Assembly (NCBI GenBank): GCA_020086605.1
Contig: JACBWW010000021.1
Location: forward strand, 7,082,679-7,146,678
Direction: 5' to 3'
From: Lanius collurio
Taxonomy: Eukaryota; Chordata; Aves; Passeriformes; Laniidae
DNA length: 64,000 nucleotides
Each line of letters opens with the position of its first letter. The first letter of the stretch is position 1. The notes under the pieces are model-generated. The model had not been told where the DNA came from and ran no database searches. It worked only from the letters and a program-made list of their open reading frames with translations. The position numbers and the translations under genes are program-made. This document shows, piece by piece, positions 26,601-51,796 of the stretch.

Positions 26601-28094
26601 TCCCATGTAATATATCATAGAATCTGGAATATTTTTGGTTAGAAGGGACCTTAAAGCTTATCCCATTCCACCCCCTGCCTTGGGCAGGGACACCTTCCAC
26701 TATCCCAGCCTGCTCCAAGCCCTGTCCAGCCTGGCCTGGGACACTTCCAGGGATCCAGGGGCAGCCACAGCTTCTCTGGGCACCCTGTGCCAGGGCCTCC
26801 CCAACCCTCACAGGGAAGCATTCCTTCCATGAAATTAATCACCACTCTAACAATGCCATGATTTGTCTGTATGAGCAATCAGTAAACCAGTTTCTCTCCT
26901 ATGACAAATGAGATTTGCAAATGGGATTTGCAGCTGGTAAAATCCTGGTTTTCTGCTGATAAACCAGAATAATTTCTCATCAACCAACCTGTATTTCAGA
27001 TCCCATGCTAGATATGGACATCCAGGAGCTGGCCAGCCTGACCACGAGAGATGGGGACCTGGAGAACTTCGAAAGGCTGTTCTCAAAGCTGAAAGAAATG
27101 AAAGGTATTGCACCAGGAGAGATGGATCTGAGCTCTGGCACCTCCTCCAGGGGCTCAGAGAGAGGCAGGAGTGAGTTGGAAAGCTGTGCAAATTCCTCTT
27201 CTCCTACCTGAAGTCCTTTATAAGTAGCTGCTCTTTTCATTCATTTGCCCTTCATCTTGGTAATGCTCTGGAAAGCAGCAGATGTTGACTCGGGAGTTCC
27301 CTAAATCCAGCTGCAGGAGGTGTTTCTGTCCCTGCTCACTCCTGAGCTTCACAACCCAAATCCTCTCCTTCCCCACAGACAAAGCTGCCACGCTGCCTCA
27401 CGAACAGAGAAAGCTGCACGCGGAGAAGGTGAGCTTTGGGAATTGGGGTGGAAATCCATAAAATGGGGGGTTTCTTTCCAAGCCACCGTTCCTGCCTTTG
27501 GAGAGTTCCTGGATTAAGAGCAGTGAGAACAAACCATGCAGTCCCAGGGAAGACTTGTCAGGTATCTCCCAAAAACTGAATAACTTGGAAGTTTGAAACA
27601 CCAGAAAAGCGTAAAATCCTGGAATGGTTTGGGTTGCAAGGGACCCTAAAGATCATCTCATTCCACCCCACTGCCATAAAGAAAAAGCCTTTCCCCTTTC
27701 TGAATTTTGAGCTGAAGTCCCTGCAGTCACTGAGGGTGCTGGCCAGCTTCCACAAGTCAATGGAAAGTCTGCCTCTCTTGGAAAATTTAATCATGCCTTA
27801 ATTAGCACGGGTTTTGTATCACAGGTGCCTCCCATGACCTGAATCATTGCCTCTGTGTTGCTGAAGTTCCTTGACCTCAGAGAGGGTGCATTTTATTTAC
27901 AGACCTGGGTGCCAGATTGAGCTGCTGCTCTGTTTCTACATTTTGGATGGGAAATACAAAATCTTCAGTCATTTGATGGGAATTTTCTCCCTTTTCTATG
28001 TTTCTTGCCATTGTAGGTGGCCAAAGCCTTCTGGATGGCGATTGGAGGAGACAGGGATGAGATTGAAGGTCTCTCCTCAGATGAAGAAAACTGA
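11623..28094 (+). CDS. AAGAB: AAGAB, alpha- and gamma-adaptin binding protein p34 (whole coding span, 10 exons)
   Basis: AAGAB is a cytosolic assembly chaperone that binds the gamma and alpha large subunits of the AP-1 and AP-2 clathrin adaptors. Ten exons, 11623-11698, 17042-17232, 17734-17830, 18528-18617, 20853-20936, 25745-25827, 26227-26320, 27000-27104, 27379-27428 and 28017-28094, sum to 948 nt, giving 315 residues, which is the human length as I recall it. Every junction is GT-AG and in phase. Residues 1 to about 180 form the Rab-like pseudo-GTPase domain ([47 protein letters not shown]). Residues about 180-238 are a variable, acidic, Ser-rich linker. Residues about 239-315 are the conserved C-terminal helical domain ([41 protein letters not shown]). 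The gene is divergent from IQCH and convergent with SMAD3. Identification is by protein recognition from memory. Confidence 0.97.
11800..11975 (+). repeat. Degenerate ~20-bp pyrimidine-rich minisatellite in AAGAB intron 1
   Basis: About nine consecutive units of 19-21 bases resembling CCTCACGGTCTCCGTTTTCC, starting about 100 bases past the exon 1 donor. Several units have the form pyrimidine tract plus CAG/G, resembling a 3' splice site. Confidence 0.75.
11976..17041 (+). other. AAGAB intron 1, remainder
   Basis: AT-rich intronic sequence. I see no exon, RNA gene or well-preserved mobile element in it. Confidence 0.6.
17042..17232 (+). CDS. AAGAB: AAGAB exon 2 (residues 26-89)
   Basis: Acceptor CTCCTACAG, donor GTAAGG, 191 nt. 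It encodes the core of the GTPase-like fold, including [17 protein letters not shown] and [13 protein letters not shown], which are near-identical to the mammalian protein. Confidence 0.96.
17734..17830 (+). CDS. AAGAB: AAGAB exon 3 (residues 90-121)
   Basis: Pyrimidine-rich acceptor ending TTTTAG, donor GTAGGA, 97 nt. Encodes [13 protein letters not shown]...[16 protein letters not shown], the next strand and helix of the GTPase-like domain. Confidence 0.95.
18528..18617 (+). CDS. AAGAB: AAGAB exon 4 (residues 122-151)
   Basis: Acceptor AATTTAG, donor GTAGGT, 90 nt. Encodes [20 protein letters not shown] followed by an acidic stretch ending PPDED. Confidence 0.96.
20853..20936 (+). CDS. AAGAB: AAGAB exon 5 (residues 152-179)
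   Basis: Acceptor TTTTGGTGCAG, donor GTAGGT, 84 nt. Encodes [20 protein letters not shown] and then SNVVMKS, the end of the GTPase-like domain. Confidence 0.96.
21122..21300 (-). mobile_element. CR1 3' fragment in AAGAB intron 5
   Basis: Begins ATCATGGAATGCTGGGATGG, then TTTGGGTGGGAAGG and CCTGTGCCAGGGCCTCCC, the reverse complement of a CR1 3' end. Confidence 0.85.
23651..23812 (-). mobile_element. CR1 3' fragment in AAGAB intron 5
   Basis: Begins CATAGAATCATGGAATCTGG, with GCCATGGGCAGGGACACCTT and GGGATCCAGGGGCAGCCACA. Antisense to AAGAB. Confidence 0.9.
25745..25827 (+). CDS. AAGAB: AAGAB exon 6 (residues 180-207, linker)
   Basis: Acceptor TTTCCAG, donor GAA|GTAAAC, 83 nt. Encodes [20 protein letters not shown] and continues to EEAPETE. 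This linker exon diverges from mammals, but its start (DR.QGF.LL) is clearly homologous and its phases fit both neighbours. Confidence 0.88.
26227..26320 (+). CDS. AAGAB: AAGAB exon 7 (residues 208-238, acidic linker)
   Basis: Acceptor CCTGACAG, donor GTGAGC, 94 nt. Encodes [19 protein letters not shown] and continues to LELDSAA. It is Ser/Asp/Gly-rich and probably disordered. The phase fits exons 6 and 8. Confidence 0.87.
26614..26840 (-). mobile_element. CR1 3' fragment in AAGAB intron 7
   Basis: Begins ATCATAGAATCTGGAATA and carries the full terminal CR1 block through CCCTGTGCCAGGGCCTCCCC. Antisense to AAGAB. Confidence 0.9.
27000..27104 (+). CDS. AAGAB: AAGAB exon 8 (residues 239-273)
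   Basis: Acceptor TATTTCAG, donor GTATTG, 105 nt. Encodes [15 protein letters not shown] through [14 protein letters not shown], the start of the conserved C-terminal helical domain. Confidence 0.97.
27379..27428 (+). CDS. AAGAB: AAGAB exon 9 (residues 274-290)
   Basis: Acceptor CCCCACAG, donor GTGAGC, 50 nt. Encodes [17 protein letters not shown]. Confidence 0.96.
27608..27690 (-). mobile_element. Short CR1 3' fragment in AAGAB intron 9
   Basis: AATCCTGGAATGGTTTGGGT followed by AAGGGACCCTAAAGATCATC and TTCCACCCC. Antisense to AAGAB. Confidence 0.8.
28017..28094 (+). CDS. AAGAB: AAGAB exon 10 coding part and stop (residues 291-315)
   Basis: Acceptor CCATTGTAG; encodes [20 protein letters not shown] followed by SDEEN and TGA. 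This is the C-terminus of the protein. Confidence 0.97.
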   Translation: MAKAFWMAIGGDRDEIEGLSSDEEN

Positions 28095-30220
28095 ATTCCT
28101 CTGTAGCTACAAGTGCCAGAGCAATCCTAAAGGAATTATCCTTCCCTGCAATTAGTGTCTATTGTCAAAACCCCCATTTAGCTGTAGCTGCTTCCCTTGG
28201 TGACAGCGTTCCCCATGTTCCACATTCCACAACACCTGGCTCCAGAGGATTTGTCTGACTGTTCCTTTCTCCTCTCTCAGAGGACTTTGGAAGGTGGCGT
28301 GTGGGGTTCAGGGAAATACGGATGAGCTTACATTTTTCAAATGAACATTTTTATTTCCTCTCTGGGGTTTAGATAAACAATCATGCTCCCAGTTATCTCT
28401 GCACACATGGCTGGGGGCTGGGAAGTGACTCCTGAATTCCAAATTCCACTTGTCAGCTGTAGGCCTGCTGGATGGTTTTATGGAGCTTCTCCCAGCTCAA
28501 ACTGCCCAGATTTCGATGAGCCGTGATGAGAAAGTTGTTGAACTGTGCCCTGTGGGAGATGCTCTGCCCAGGGCTGGGAGCTGCGTCCTGCCAAGTGCCA
28601 AAGCCATTAAAAGTGGCCCCGGGCTCAGATTCTGTTTGGATTTTGCCTGTGTAAGGATGGGGGCTACCTGGAATGGTAGGTGTTGTCCACACTCCCTGGA
28701 TTTCCACTGGAAACTAAACTTGGGGTGAAATGCCCAATGTTTGCTGCTGCTCTGGGGTGGAATTCTCTGCCTAAACCTTCTGCAAGGCATGGCAGAATGC
28801 ACAGAGCTGCTCTGGGGAGCTCTGTCCTAAATTCCCAACGCTGGGATTCCAAACCCTTCAGTGCCCCTGGATGTGTTCACACGCCTGTGTGTCCATCAGG
28901 CACGCGGGGCTGTCCCGTGGTGTCAGGGCTCAGAGGGAATTCCCTTGTTTTGGACTGAGCCCACATCACTTCCACACCAGCACACGGCACAGAGCCACTG
29001 GAGTGAGGGACGTGGAAGGAAGGTGGAGCCTGGTGAGGGAGCAAGAGGAGAAAGGGGAAATGCCACCCTGGTTCCTTTTCTGCTACTGGCACAGTCAGTG
29101 GATCAGTGGGAAGAGGATCCAACAGATTCCCATATGGAAGAGTCTGGCCCCAAGAACTTTTCCTTATCAATCTGAAAATCCACCCTATTAAGCCCTCAGT
29201 TAGGAATTTCAAAATTAACTTTCCAATGTTCACTAAATTCCTGAATCTCAGGACACAGGTTTGCCATTATTGGATGGCTTTACATCCTGGAGGAACTCCC
29301 AGAGTGGTCCTTGAATTCATTGTCTCTTCTTTCATGATGAAGCAAAGGTGAATGTAAATAATGAGTTTCTTGGAATGCTGGGAATCATTTCCAGGGTCCA
29401 AACTGCAGCATTCAAGGACAAGGACTGAAGCCTGATTGGCAGTTTGGAAAGTGTTTCTCAGCTACAGCCTGAGCAGGAGCTCCCCCACAGTAAAACAACT
29501 GGTTTGGGAAGAAATATCCTGGAATACACAGAGACATTTGAGGAAACACCTGCCAGGGACACCTCTTCCCAGCCAGCTGCTGGGCCTTGACATGACTCTG
29601 CCTTCTCCCATTCTCCCTACCTTTTTCCCAGCACAGAGAATGTCAAAAAGATCTGAAAGGGGCTCATTCCAAGCAGGGAATAGTTTTCCATGTTGGCTTC
29701 TTGGTAGTTGGGGACTTCTTTCTGCCCTTTCTAAATCTTTGTTGTGCAATAGTGATAAATGGCAAAAGTGCCAAGGGAATGGAGTTGAGGCAGTAAAGAA
29801 AACAATGGACTTGGACAGTTTATAAAGCCATTCTTTAGACATGTGATAGAGATGTGACTGTTTAAATTTAATGAGATCATAGCAATTAAAACCCAGTGCT
29901 TTGCTGCCTTTTTATGAGGTAACAGCAGCTCATTCCCATATTCAGAACTCTTTTAAACATGTTTTTATTATAAATACGTGTCTTGTTTGTATGGGGACAA
30001 ACCATGGAGGCAGGAAGTGTGGCTGGAGACACTGGAAAATAGTTAATGATCCTTTGAGGGTCTTGTGTTGTGGTTTAAAATCAAGATTTACTTTGCTGCT
30101 GGTTAATTTTTTTGTGGGTTGTTTGGGGTTTTTTTCTGAAGACACCCTTTGGTTTTGGCTACAGAATTTCTCCACAAAGTAAGAAGTTACAGAAATGAAT
30201 AAAAGGGGCATTAGTGGAAA
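28095..30220 (+). other. AAGAB: AAGAB 3' UTR (inferred)
   Basis: About 2.1 kb of non-coding sequence between the stop codon and a canonical AATAAA at 30198-30203. I see no open reading frame with recognisable protein similarity. An ATTAAA at 29885-29890 is a possible shorter alternative end. Confidence 0.55.
30198..30203 (+). terminator. Candidate AAGAB poly(A) signal AATAAA
   Basis: AATAAA followed about 20-35 bases later by a GT-rich stretch (GTTGTGTCTGTC), the expected downstream element. The next AATAAA on this strand is at 31485-31490, which would bring the transcript almost to the SMAD3 end. Confidence 0.5.
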
Positions 30221-31794
30221 AGCAAAGTTGTGTCTGTCACTCAGTTTCTCCTCATGTAGCAACAAAAAAAGAATTCCCAGCTGTTTCCACAGAATCCCAG
30301 AGTGGTTTGGGTTGGAAGTGACCTAAGGGCCACGCAGTGCCACCCCCTGCCATGGGCAGGGGCACCTCCAGGTTTGACATCCTTGTCCCAGGTGGGAAGC
30401 TCCAGTTCCAGAATTACTGGTTGCTGCTCCAGCACTCCCAGTCCTGGGCTGGCATTCCCAGCTCAGGCATTCCAGTGTTACTGGCCAGGCCAGGCTGCAG
30501 GTGAAGCTCTGGGATGGCAAAGATTTCCTGCCACTAAACCAACCCCTGTCACTGAGATTTGGCCTGAACTACAAATTCCAGGCAATGTCAATTCACTGTT
30601 ACTTTTGACCAAGGCTTTGAGATTTTGAATTCCTCCCATTTCTAGTGGGGAAGATTGGGATACTGGAATCCATGGTGTCTCCAGGTGACACCCAGCAGAG
30701 CCCCCAGCTCAGCACAGATTCACTGCAGCTCGCTCGAGTTCTGGCACCCCCAGCACAAAGCCTGGATGAGACCCTTCATTACCACATTGTTGGAAACTGG
30801 AGTGGAAAAAGTGTTCTCGTAAATCCTGTCAGGAAAAACAACCCAAAAAAAGAGAATTCCAGTGAAACCCTAGGAGGGCTGTGAGGAGTTCACAGCACAG
30901 ATCGCTGTGTGCCTTGGCTCCTTCCCAGAGCTCTTCCGAGAGTGCCCGCTCCAAGGCCGTGGAATGCCAGGGATCTGTCACTGTCCCCTGGGATGGCACC
31001 TGCCCTGCCCACCCTCATCCATGGGGCTGTTGGAACTCTGTCCCTGGTAGCAGTCACAGGGGCAGCAGCATCGTTGTGGAGACCACAGCTCAGCACAGAG
31101 TGACAGCCAGAACTCCAGCCTGGGGTCAGGAAAACTTCCCCACTAGGAACACAAGGCAGCCATGGAATGGCTTATCAGGGAGCAGGTGGGTGGAATCTCT
31201 CTGAGTTTTCTTCATGATTTATTGGCTGAACTCGTGTCTGCAGCACAGAAATGCAGTTCCTCCACACAGAGACACCGCAGGAATTCAGGGTCTGCTTGTG
31301 ACAGGACACTGAGGACTGAGCAGTGAATGCTCCTCTGCAGCTCCTGCTCTCCTGAGCTGTTAAGAGAGTTCCCCAATTTCCTGAACTGATAACAGTTTCC
31401 CAATTCCCAGCCCTATGGTGGAATTCCAGTGGCAGTTTGAACACGTGAATGCTCAGCTGTGTCCGAGTTCTCCAGCAATTGGACAATAAATCCTTGGAGC
31501 ACAGAACTCCGCTACTACTCACCCCTGAGTACTGTTAGTTAAAAAAACTAAATACAATTTTTGAATTATTTTTTTATATATTTGGCTTTAAATTCTTGAA
31601 CAATTCTGTCCTGGCTGCAAAAAGAACTAAGGTCTTACCTGTCACTGAGCTCTTGAGTGCATTACTGGGAACAACCGTCGTTACACAAACCTAAAGACAC
31701 TGCTTGTGTCCCAATTACCTGTCATGGCAACACCCCACATTGTCAGTTTGGGTCCTTAAATACATTCTTGCAACAGCCTGATGTGCTCATGAGC
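30221..31794. other. Convergent intergenic gap between AAGAB and SMAD3
   Basis: About 1.6 kb between the inferred transcript ends. It contains one CR1 fragment and an extra AATAAA at 31485-31490 on the plus strand. I see no gene. Confidence 0.55.
30289..30400 (-). mobile_element. Short CR1 3' fragment in the AAGAB-SMAD3 gap
   Basis: ACAGAATCCCAGAGTGGTTT, GGGTTGGAAGTGACC and CCACCCCCTGCCATGGGCAG identify a CR1 tail on the minus strand. Confidence 0.8.
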
Positions 31795-31813
31795 CTCAGT
31801 TTTCAAATCAAAG

Positions 31814-31819
31814 TTTATT
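31814..31819 (-). terminator. SMAD3 poly(A) signal AATAAA
   Basis: TTTATT on the plus strand, AATAAA in the gene sense. A GT-rich stretch (TGTGGGGTGTTG) lies about 70-80 bases downstream. Its position gives the expected 3' UTR length. Confidence 0.6.
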
Positions 31820-32621
31820 AAAATGTCAAAAACAGACCTTACAGTTTCACATGGGAAGGGGAGGGCGTACATGGGACAGGCCTCGAGTAACAAACGCAGT
31901 AATGCTGCCAGGGGAAAGCCGGAGGTGGCACAGCTGGGCAGGGATGGACAGTCGGGGGGAACTCTAAACTCTAAACACAAACACGCTCCTATCCAGGGAC
32001 AGAGCTGGGGGTGTCCCAGCACGGACACCACGGGGCTGCCCTGGGGCCCACGGGCTGCAGCGAGCACAAGATGAACCCACCAGGTGTGGAGGGAACACAG
32101 GAGGAACCAAACAGGTCTGGAGGGGGCAAAGATGACCCAGCCAGAGGAACAGCTTTTGGTTTTTAAAGCCTCATCAAGCCCCCAGGTGCACAAAGGATCT
32201 GTCTGAGACCCTGACTTGGTGCAGCAGCAGCACTGCGGCTCCCAAGGGCTCAGGGGACTTTATGCTCAGCTCTGTTCTCACATCACAAACTCCTCATTTC
32301 CAGCAATCATCAGCAAAGAGCAGATGGAAGATTTAATACTCTGAGTCCTTAATTACCCCTTCTGCTAAAAATTAAATATTGAATTCATCTGAATATTCGA
32401 GAAAGACACATAAATACAAAAGCATGTACATAGTAAAAAACATTGAACTTCTCAACTACATCACTCAGGCCATCACGAGAGAGGGCCTGGTTCTCATCCT
32501 AGCTTAGCATATCCATGAAATTCCATCCTCCTGCCTATCCAGTACCTCAGAGCACCAGGAAAGCTCCTGGATGCTTTGTGATATGGCTGAAGTCCTCCAC
32601 TGAGCTGGGTTCTTCCTGCTT

Positions 32622-32629
32622 TTCCAGTT
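32622..32629 (-). promoter_or_regulatory. Second miR-145-type 8-mer site in SMAD3 3' UTR
   Basis: Another sense-strand AACTGGAA, about 2.3 kb further 3'. Perfect 8-mers occur by chance roughly once per 65 kb per strand, so two within 4.3 kb is noteworthy. Confidence 0.4.
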
Positions 32630-34956
32630 AGGAAGCAGCTGAAGGCACAGGTGTCATCACTTGGTGCTTGAGATGAGTCCTGAATACCCTTCACCCTGCA
32701 GAGGAGGCCTGCAGGGCTCAACTATGCCAATCCAAGGGGGAGGGAACTGAGAGTAACTCACAGGTCCCCTCAGCCTTTTCCTGGCACTCAGGGGCAGCCA
32801 GAGCTCCTGGGAAATGCCTTATGATGGGATTTCTCCATCTCTGTACATATGCACACTGATTGCTGGAGATTAAATCAAATGGGCAGCACTGAATTACTTC
32901 TAAAACAAGCTTAGCACAAAATACAACCGGGAATTCAATACATATCTAATAAAGAGATCACCACACCGTGGAAAAGCACAGGTCCATTGGTGTCATCTGC
33001 CAGCAGCCAGGCCCCTGTGTGCAGCTACACCCATGGAAGAGTCAAAGGTCCTGCTACTGACTCTGCAGTAGCAAAAATGGGTGAAATCCTGGTGAAACAA
33101 GCCAAGCCTGCCATGAAATGAGAGGATATTCCAGCCTGGAGCTGCCATCTGAGCCAGGGCATGGCTGCTCCCATCCCTTTGAGCTCCACACCAAAGCTGC
33201 TTTAGTCAAGTTCTAGGAAAAACTAAAGCCTCCTGTGCCTTCAGGGCCCTGCTGCCCCCAGCAATCCCAGCCCAATCCCTGTGCTTAGTGACCACAGGAA
33301 TGGGAACTTCCTTCCATCTCTGCAACCAGGACCATCCAAGGCAGCGTGGGCAGAACATCCCTGGGCTCACCTCCAGCCCCAGGCCCATCCCTTCCCTTGT
33401 CCAGGGCACAGGACTCTGCTGGGCTTTCCAAGGTGACTCCAGAACCCACAGAGCTTTTATGAATTAGTGAGCAGCAAACAAAGGTGAGAGAGGAAATTAA
33501 CACTGGAGTGGAGATAACGTCCCCTTTATCTCACTGCACTGCTGGCCAGCTCACATTTTCCACTGGAAGTCATTTTACTTAAGGGATGATGAGGGGAGAT
33601 TAACCAAAGTTTTAATGCATCATCTGAATCCTGGGTTTCAAAAGGCTTCCATTAATAATGGTCAGCAATTAATTATCCTTTAGCAAGGAGCTGTAACTCT
33701 GGTTCCCAGCGGAAATCCAGGTTGGTGAGGAGGTGACTCTGTGTGCAAACTTCATATCAAAGTTGGGATTATTCCCACTTGTGGCCTCTGGATCAGGCTG
33801 GGCTCCTGCTCACACCATCACCTATAATCCCTGGCTCTGGGATTTCAGATGCCGTTTTTTTTGTTAATACAGGAGGCACTAGAGTCCAATTTCCTCTGTG
33901 ATTATGAGGACAACAACAACATAATTTGTCACCAAAATAAGCCATTAAGACACTTACAGAGGAAACCTGGGGCTATTTTACACAGCAGATTTTTCTCCTC
34001 TCATTAAAACAGCCAAAAGTCAAATATTTCTACAGAATTCAGGATAAATCTTTCTTTGCAGCTATGTTAGAACCCTGTATCTGAACCAGTGCTGAACCAA
34101 TCCATGGTGACAACAGATCTGCTTTGTAAATGGCCCTAAAAAATCCTATTTTATACAGATCTCTCCTTGCCCCAGTCTGTGCAGTCAGAGGTATAACTCA
34201 GATCAGACACACTGTAAAATTTAACAAATTAAACATCCTAAAAGCCTCCACTGCTGCTACTGCTGTGCTGCACAGGAACAGCTCAAGTCCACACTCAGCC
34301 ACAGGATATTCCAAAGTGCCTGTGTCATCAGGAGCATGTCCCACCACTGAGAGTCTTCCTCAAAATTTACATTTCAGATGTTTAAAAAATGTAATTTCTT
34401 GTTTCTGGAAGGAAACTCCGTAATCCATCCCTTCATCTGCATTTCAAGCAGCAGCAGTGGGCTCTGGGATCTGTTCCGGTGGCATCTCATCCCCTCAGCT
34501 CCAGAAGTGGTGGGGTTTGGCAAACCAGGAGAGGCTGGCAGAGGTCTCAGAAGAACAAGCAGTTGGAAAAGCAGGTGCATGGGAATTCCTGGTGGGTGTT
34601 TGATCCAATCAGTTCCCCCAATGGATCAGGGCACTCGCACAGCTGCCCACGTGCACATCTGGGAGCACAGAAGTTTGCAGGACTAAAGCTTTATCAAAAC
34701 CATCCTCAAGTCCATCCCAGTCAGTCCTTCCCACAGCCACATCCAGCTTGTTTGTCTTTCATAGATAAAAAAACAAGAAAAAAAGATTTCCATAGGAAAT
34801 TGATTATCACTTTCTCCCCTCCCCCTCTAATATTTTGGCACAAATGCATAAGATATTCACTGCAGATATAAAGAAACAGATAATTGGACAGCACTGACAA
34901 AGTTATGAGACTTATTTGGCAAATGTGAACCATAAAAACAAGTGCTAAGGGTTTTT

Positions 34957-34964
34957 TTCCAGTT
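34957..34964 (-). promoter_or_regulatory. miR-145-type 8-mer site in SMAD3 3' UTR
   Basis: Sense-strand AACTGGAA, complementary to the miR-145-5p seed with A at position 1. SMAD3 regulation by miR-145 is reported in mammals; conservation here is not tested. Confidence 0.4.
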
Positions 34965-36131
34965 GTGGAAGTTGTTTTCCACGACAGTTGCTGCAGGGAA
35001 AAAAAATATTAAACAGTCTGGAGCATGTATGTTTAAAATGAACATTTTATAATACAAGTAAATACACACTCTCCCATTTTCTCCAGGCAAAAACACATCT
35101 TAGAGCATTTTCATCAGCTGGAACAAGTTTTACACAGAGGGGTGGTTGTGTCTGAGATGTCCTTGCTGTTGCATGTGACAGCACGGGATTCCCCCCTCCA
35201 GGGGTGCTCCACACTGACAGCCAGGGCCTGCTCCACCTGGACACGGAGCCCACGGAGCCCCTCGGGCTTCGGGAGAGGCAGAGACTGGGAAAACACAACC
35301 CAGACTCGCTGTAGTTAATGCAAACAGACTGCAGAGAACAGAGCTTTAACTGCTCCAGGCAGGGCTCCCCACGGGACAATTGTCCATCTGGGAGCAGCTG
35401 CAGTCAAAAATCACTGCAGCAACACCAGAAAGAGCCTCAGATTTGTCCTTTTGCTCCATGTGAATCCAGGCTGATTGATCCAAGAGGGCATCATCCCTCG
35501 GGTACCAGGCAAAGCTCTGCCTCCTTGCTCGAAGTCCAGTGTGGGAAATTCCCTCCTGTTTGGAACATTCCTGGGGGAATTAGTTCTTTTGGGTGTTTGA
35601 CATGCCTCCTTCCCTCCATGCTGCTGCAGTGTCAGGTGTGGATCAGGTGGATGGTGAAGGAATGCATGAGCAGGAGCTACCCCAGAATCCTATGGGGTCT
35701 GGTGTTTCCATCCTGGAGTCCCACAGGCTCCAGTGTTCCCAGGATGCTGCAGGACCCGAGCCTGGAGTTGTGTGAGGGAAAGGGAAATTTTCCTGGGAGC
35801 TGAGATTGCTCCTGTGCGCTCTCACAGCCCAGAGCCAGGTGGGCACTGCCTGCTCTCCACTGAAACAATGTCCAGCTCTTTATCCTCACAAACTCCAGCT
35901 CCAAATTCCAACTGCAGCGGCCCCAGAGCATCCCAACCAAAGTGCTGACAGTTTCAGTGGAAGTGGCTTAAACGAGTATTTAAAAACAACAACAAAACAA
36001 AGAAAACCCACTTTTTTTTTGAAGCAGATTTTTTCTCATCGCTTGAATTACAGGGGAGTTGTTTACTATGCCTTTTGCTAAGGGTTTTCCAGAGTCTCTG
36101 CTCCCCCCCACGGGCCCCAGGAGGAGTTTCC

Positions 36132-51351
<15,220 letters not shown>

Positions 51352-51469
51352 TTAGCCCGGGATCAGCACAGGGTGGGTCTATCCTGGCACGGTCACCAAC
51401 ACCTGGCACTGCCAGGAGGCTGCTGGTCCCTGTCTTCAGGGCAAGGATTTACCTCCAAAAGCAGTAAAA

Positions 51470-51796
51470 TCATGGAATTACTGAATGGTTCAGGTGGGAA
51501 GGGACTTCAAAGCTCATCCCATTCCACCCCCTGCCATGGGCAGGAACACCTTCCACTATCTCAGGTTGCTCCAAGCCCTGTCCAGTCCCTGGCCTGGGAC
51601 ACTTCCAGGGATCCAGGGGCAGCCACAGCTTCTCTGGGAATTCCATCTCAGCCCCTCACCACCCTCACAAGAAACAATTCCTTCCCGATATCCCATCAAT
51701 CCCTACCTGCTTTTAGTCTGAATCCATTCCCCCTTGTCCTGTCTCTCCAGGCCCTCATCCCAAGTTCTTCTCCAGCTCTCCTAGAGCCCCTTTAGG
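51470..51796 (-). mobile_element. CR1 3' fragment in SMAD3 intron 1
   Basis: The longest CR1 piece here, from AATCATGGAATTACTGAATG to CTCCAGCTCTCCTAGAGCCC. Sense to SMAD3, about 145 bases upstream of the exon 2 acceptor. Confidence 0.9.

Larger units (their letters stand above)
31795..36131 (-). other. SMAD3: SMAD3 3' UTR (inferred)
   Basis: About 4.3 kb from the stop codon to just past the AATAAA at 31814-31819, similar to the long 3' UTR of mammalian SMAD3. I see no interspersed repeats in it. Two perfect 8-mer matches to the miR-145 target are listed separately. Confidence 0.7.

Noticed and set aside
35318..35803. 161-codon plus-strand open frame
   Set aside because: It lies antisense within the inferred SMAD3 3' UTR with no promoter or homology.
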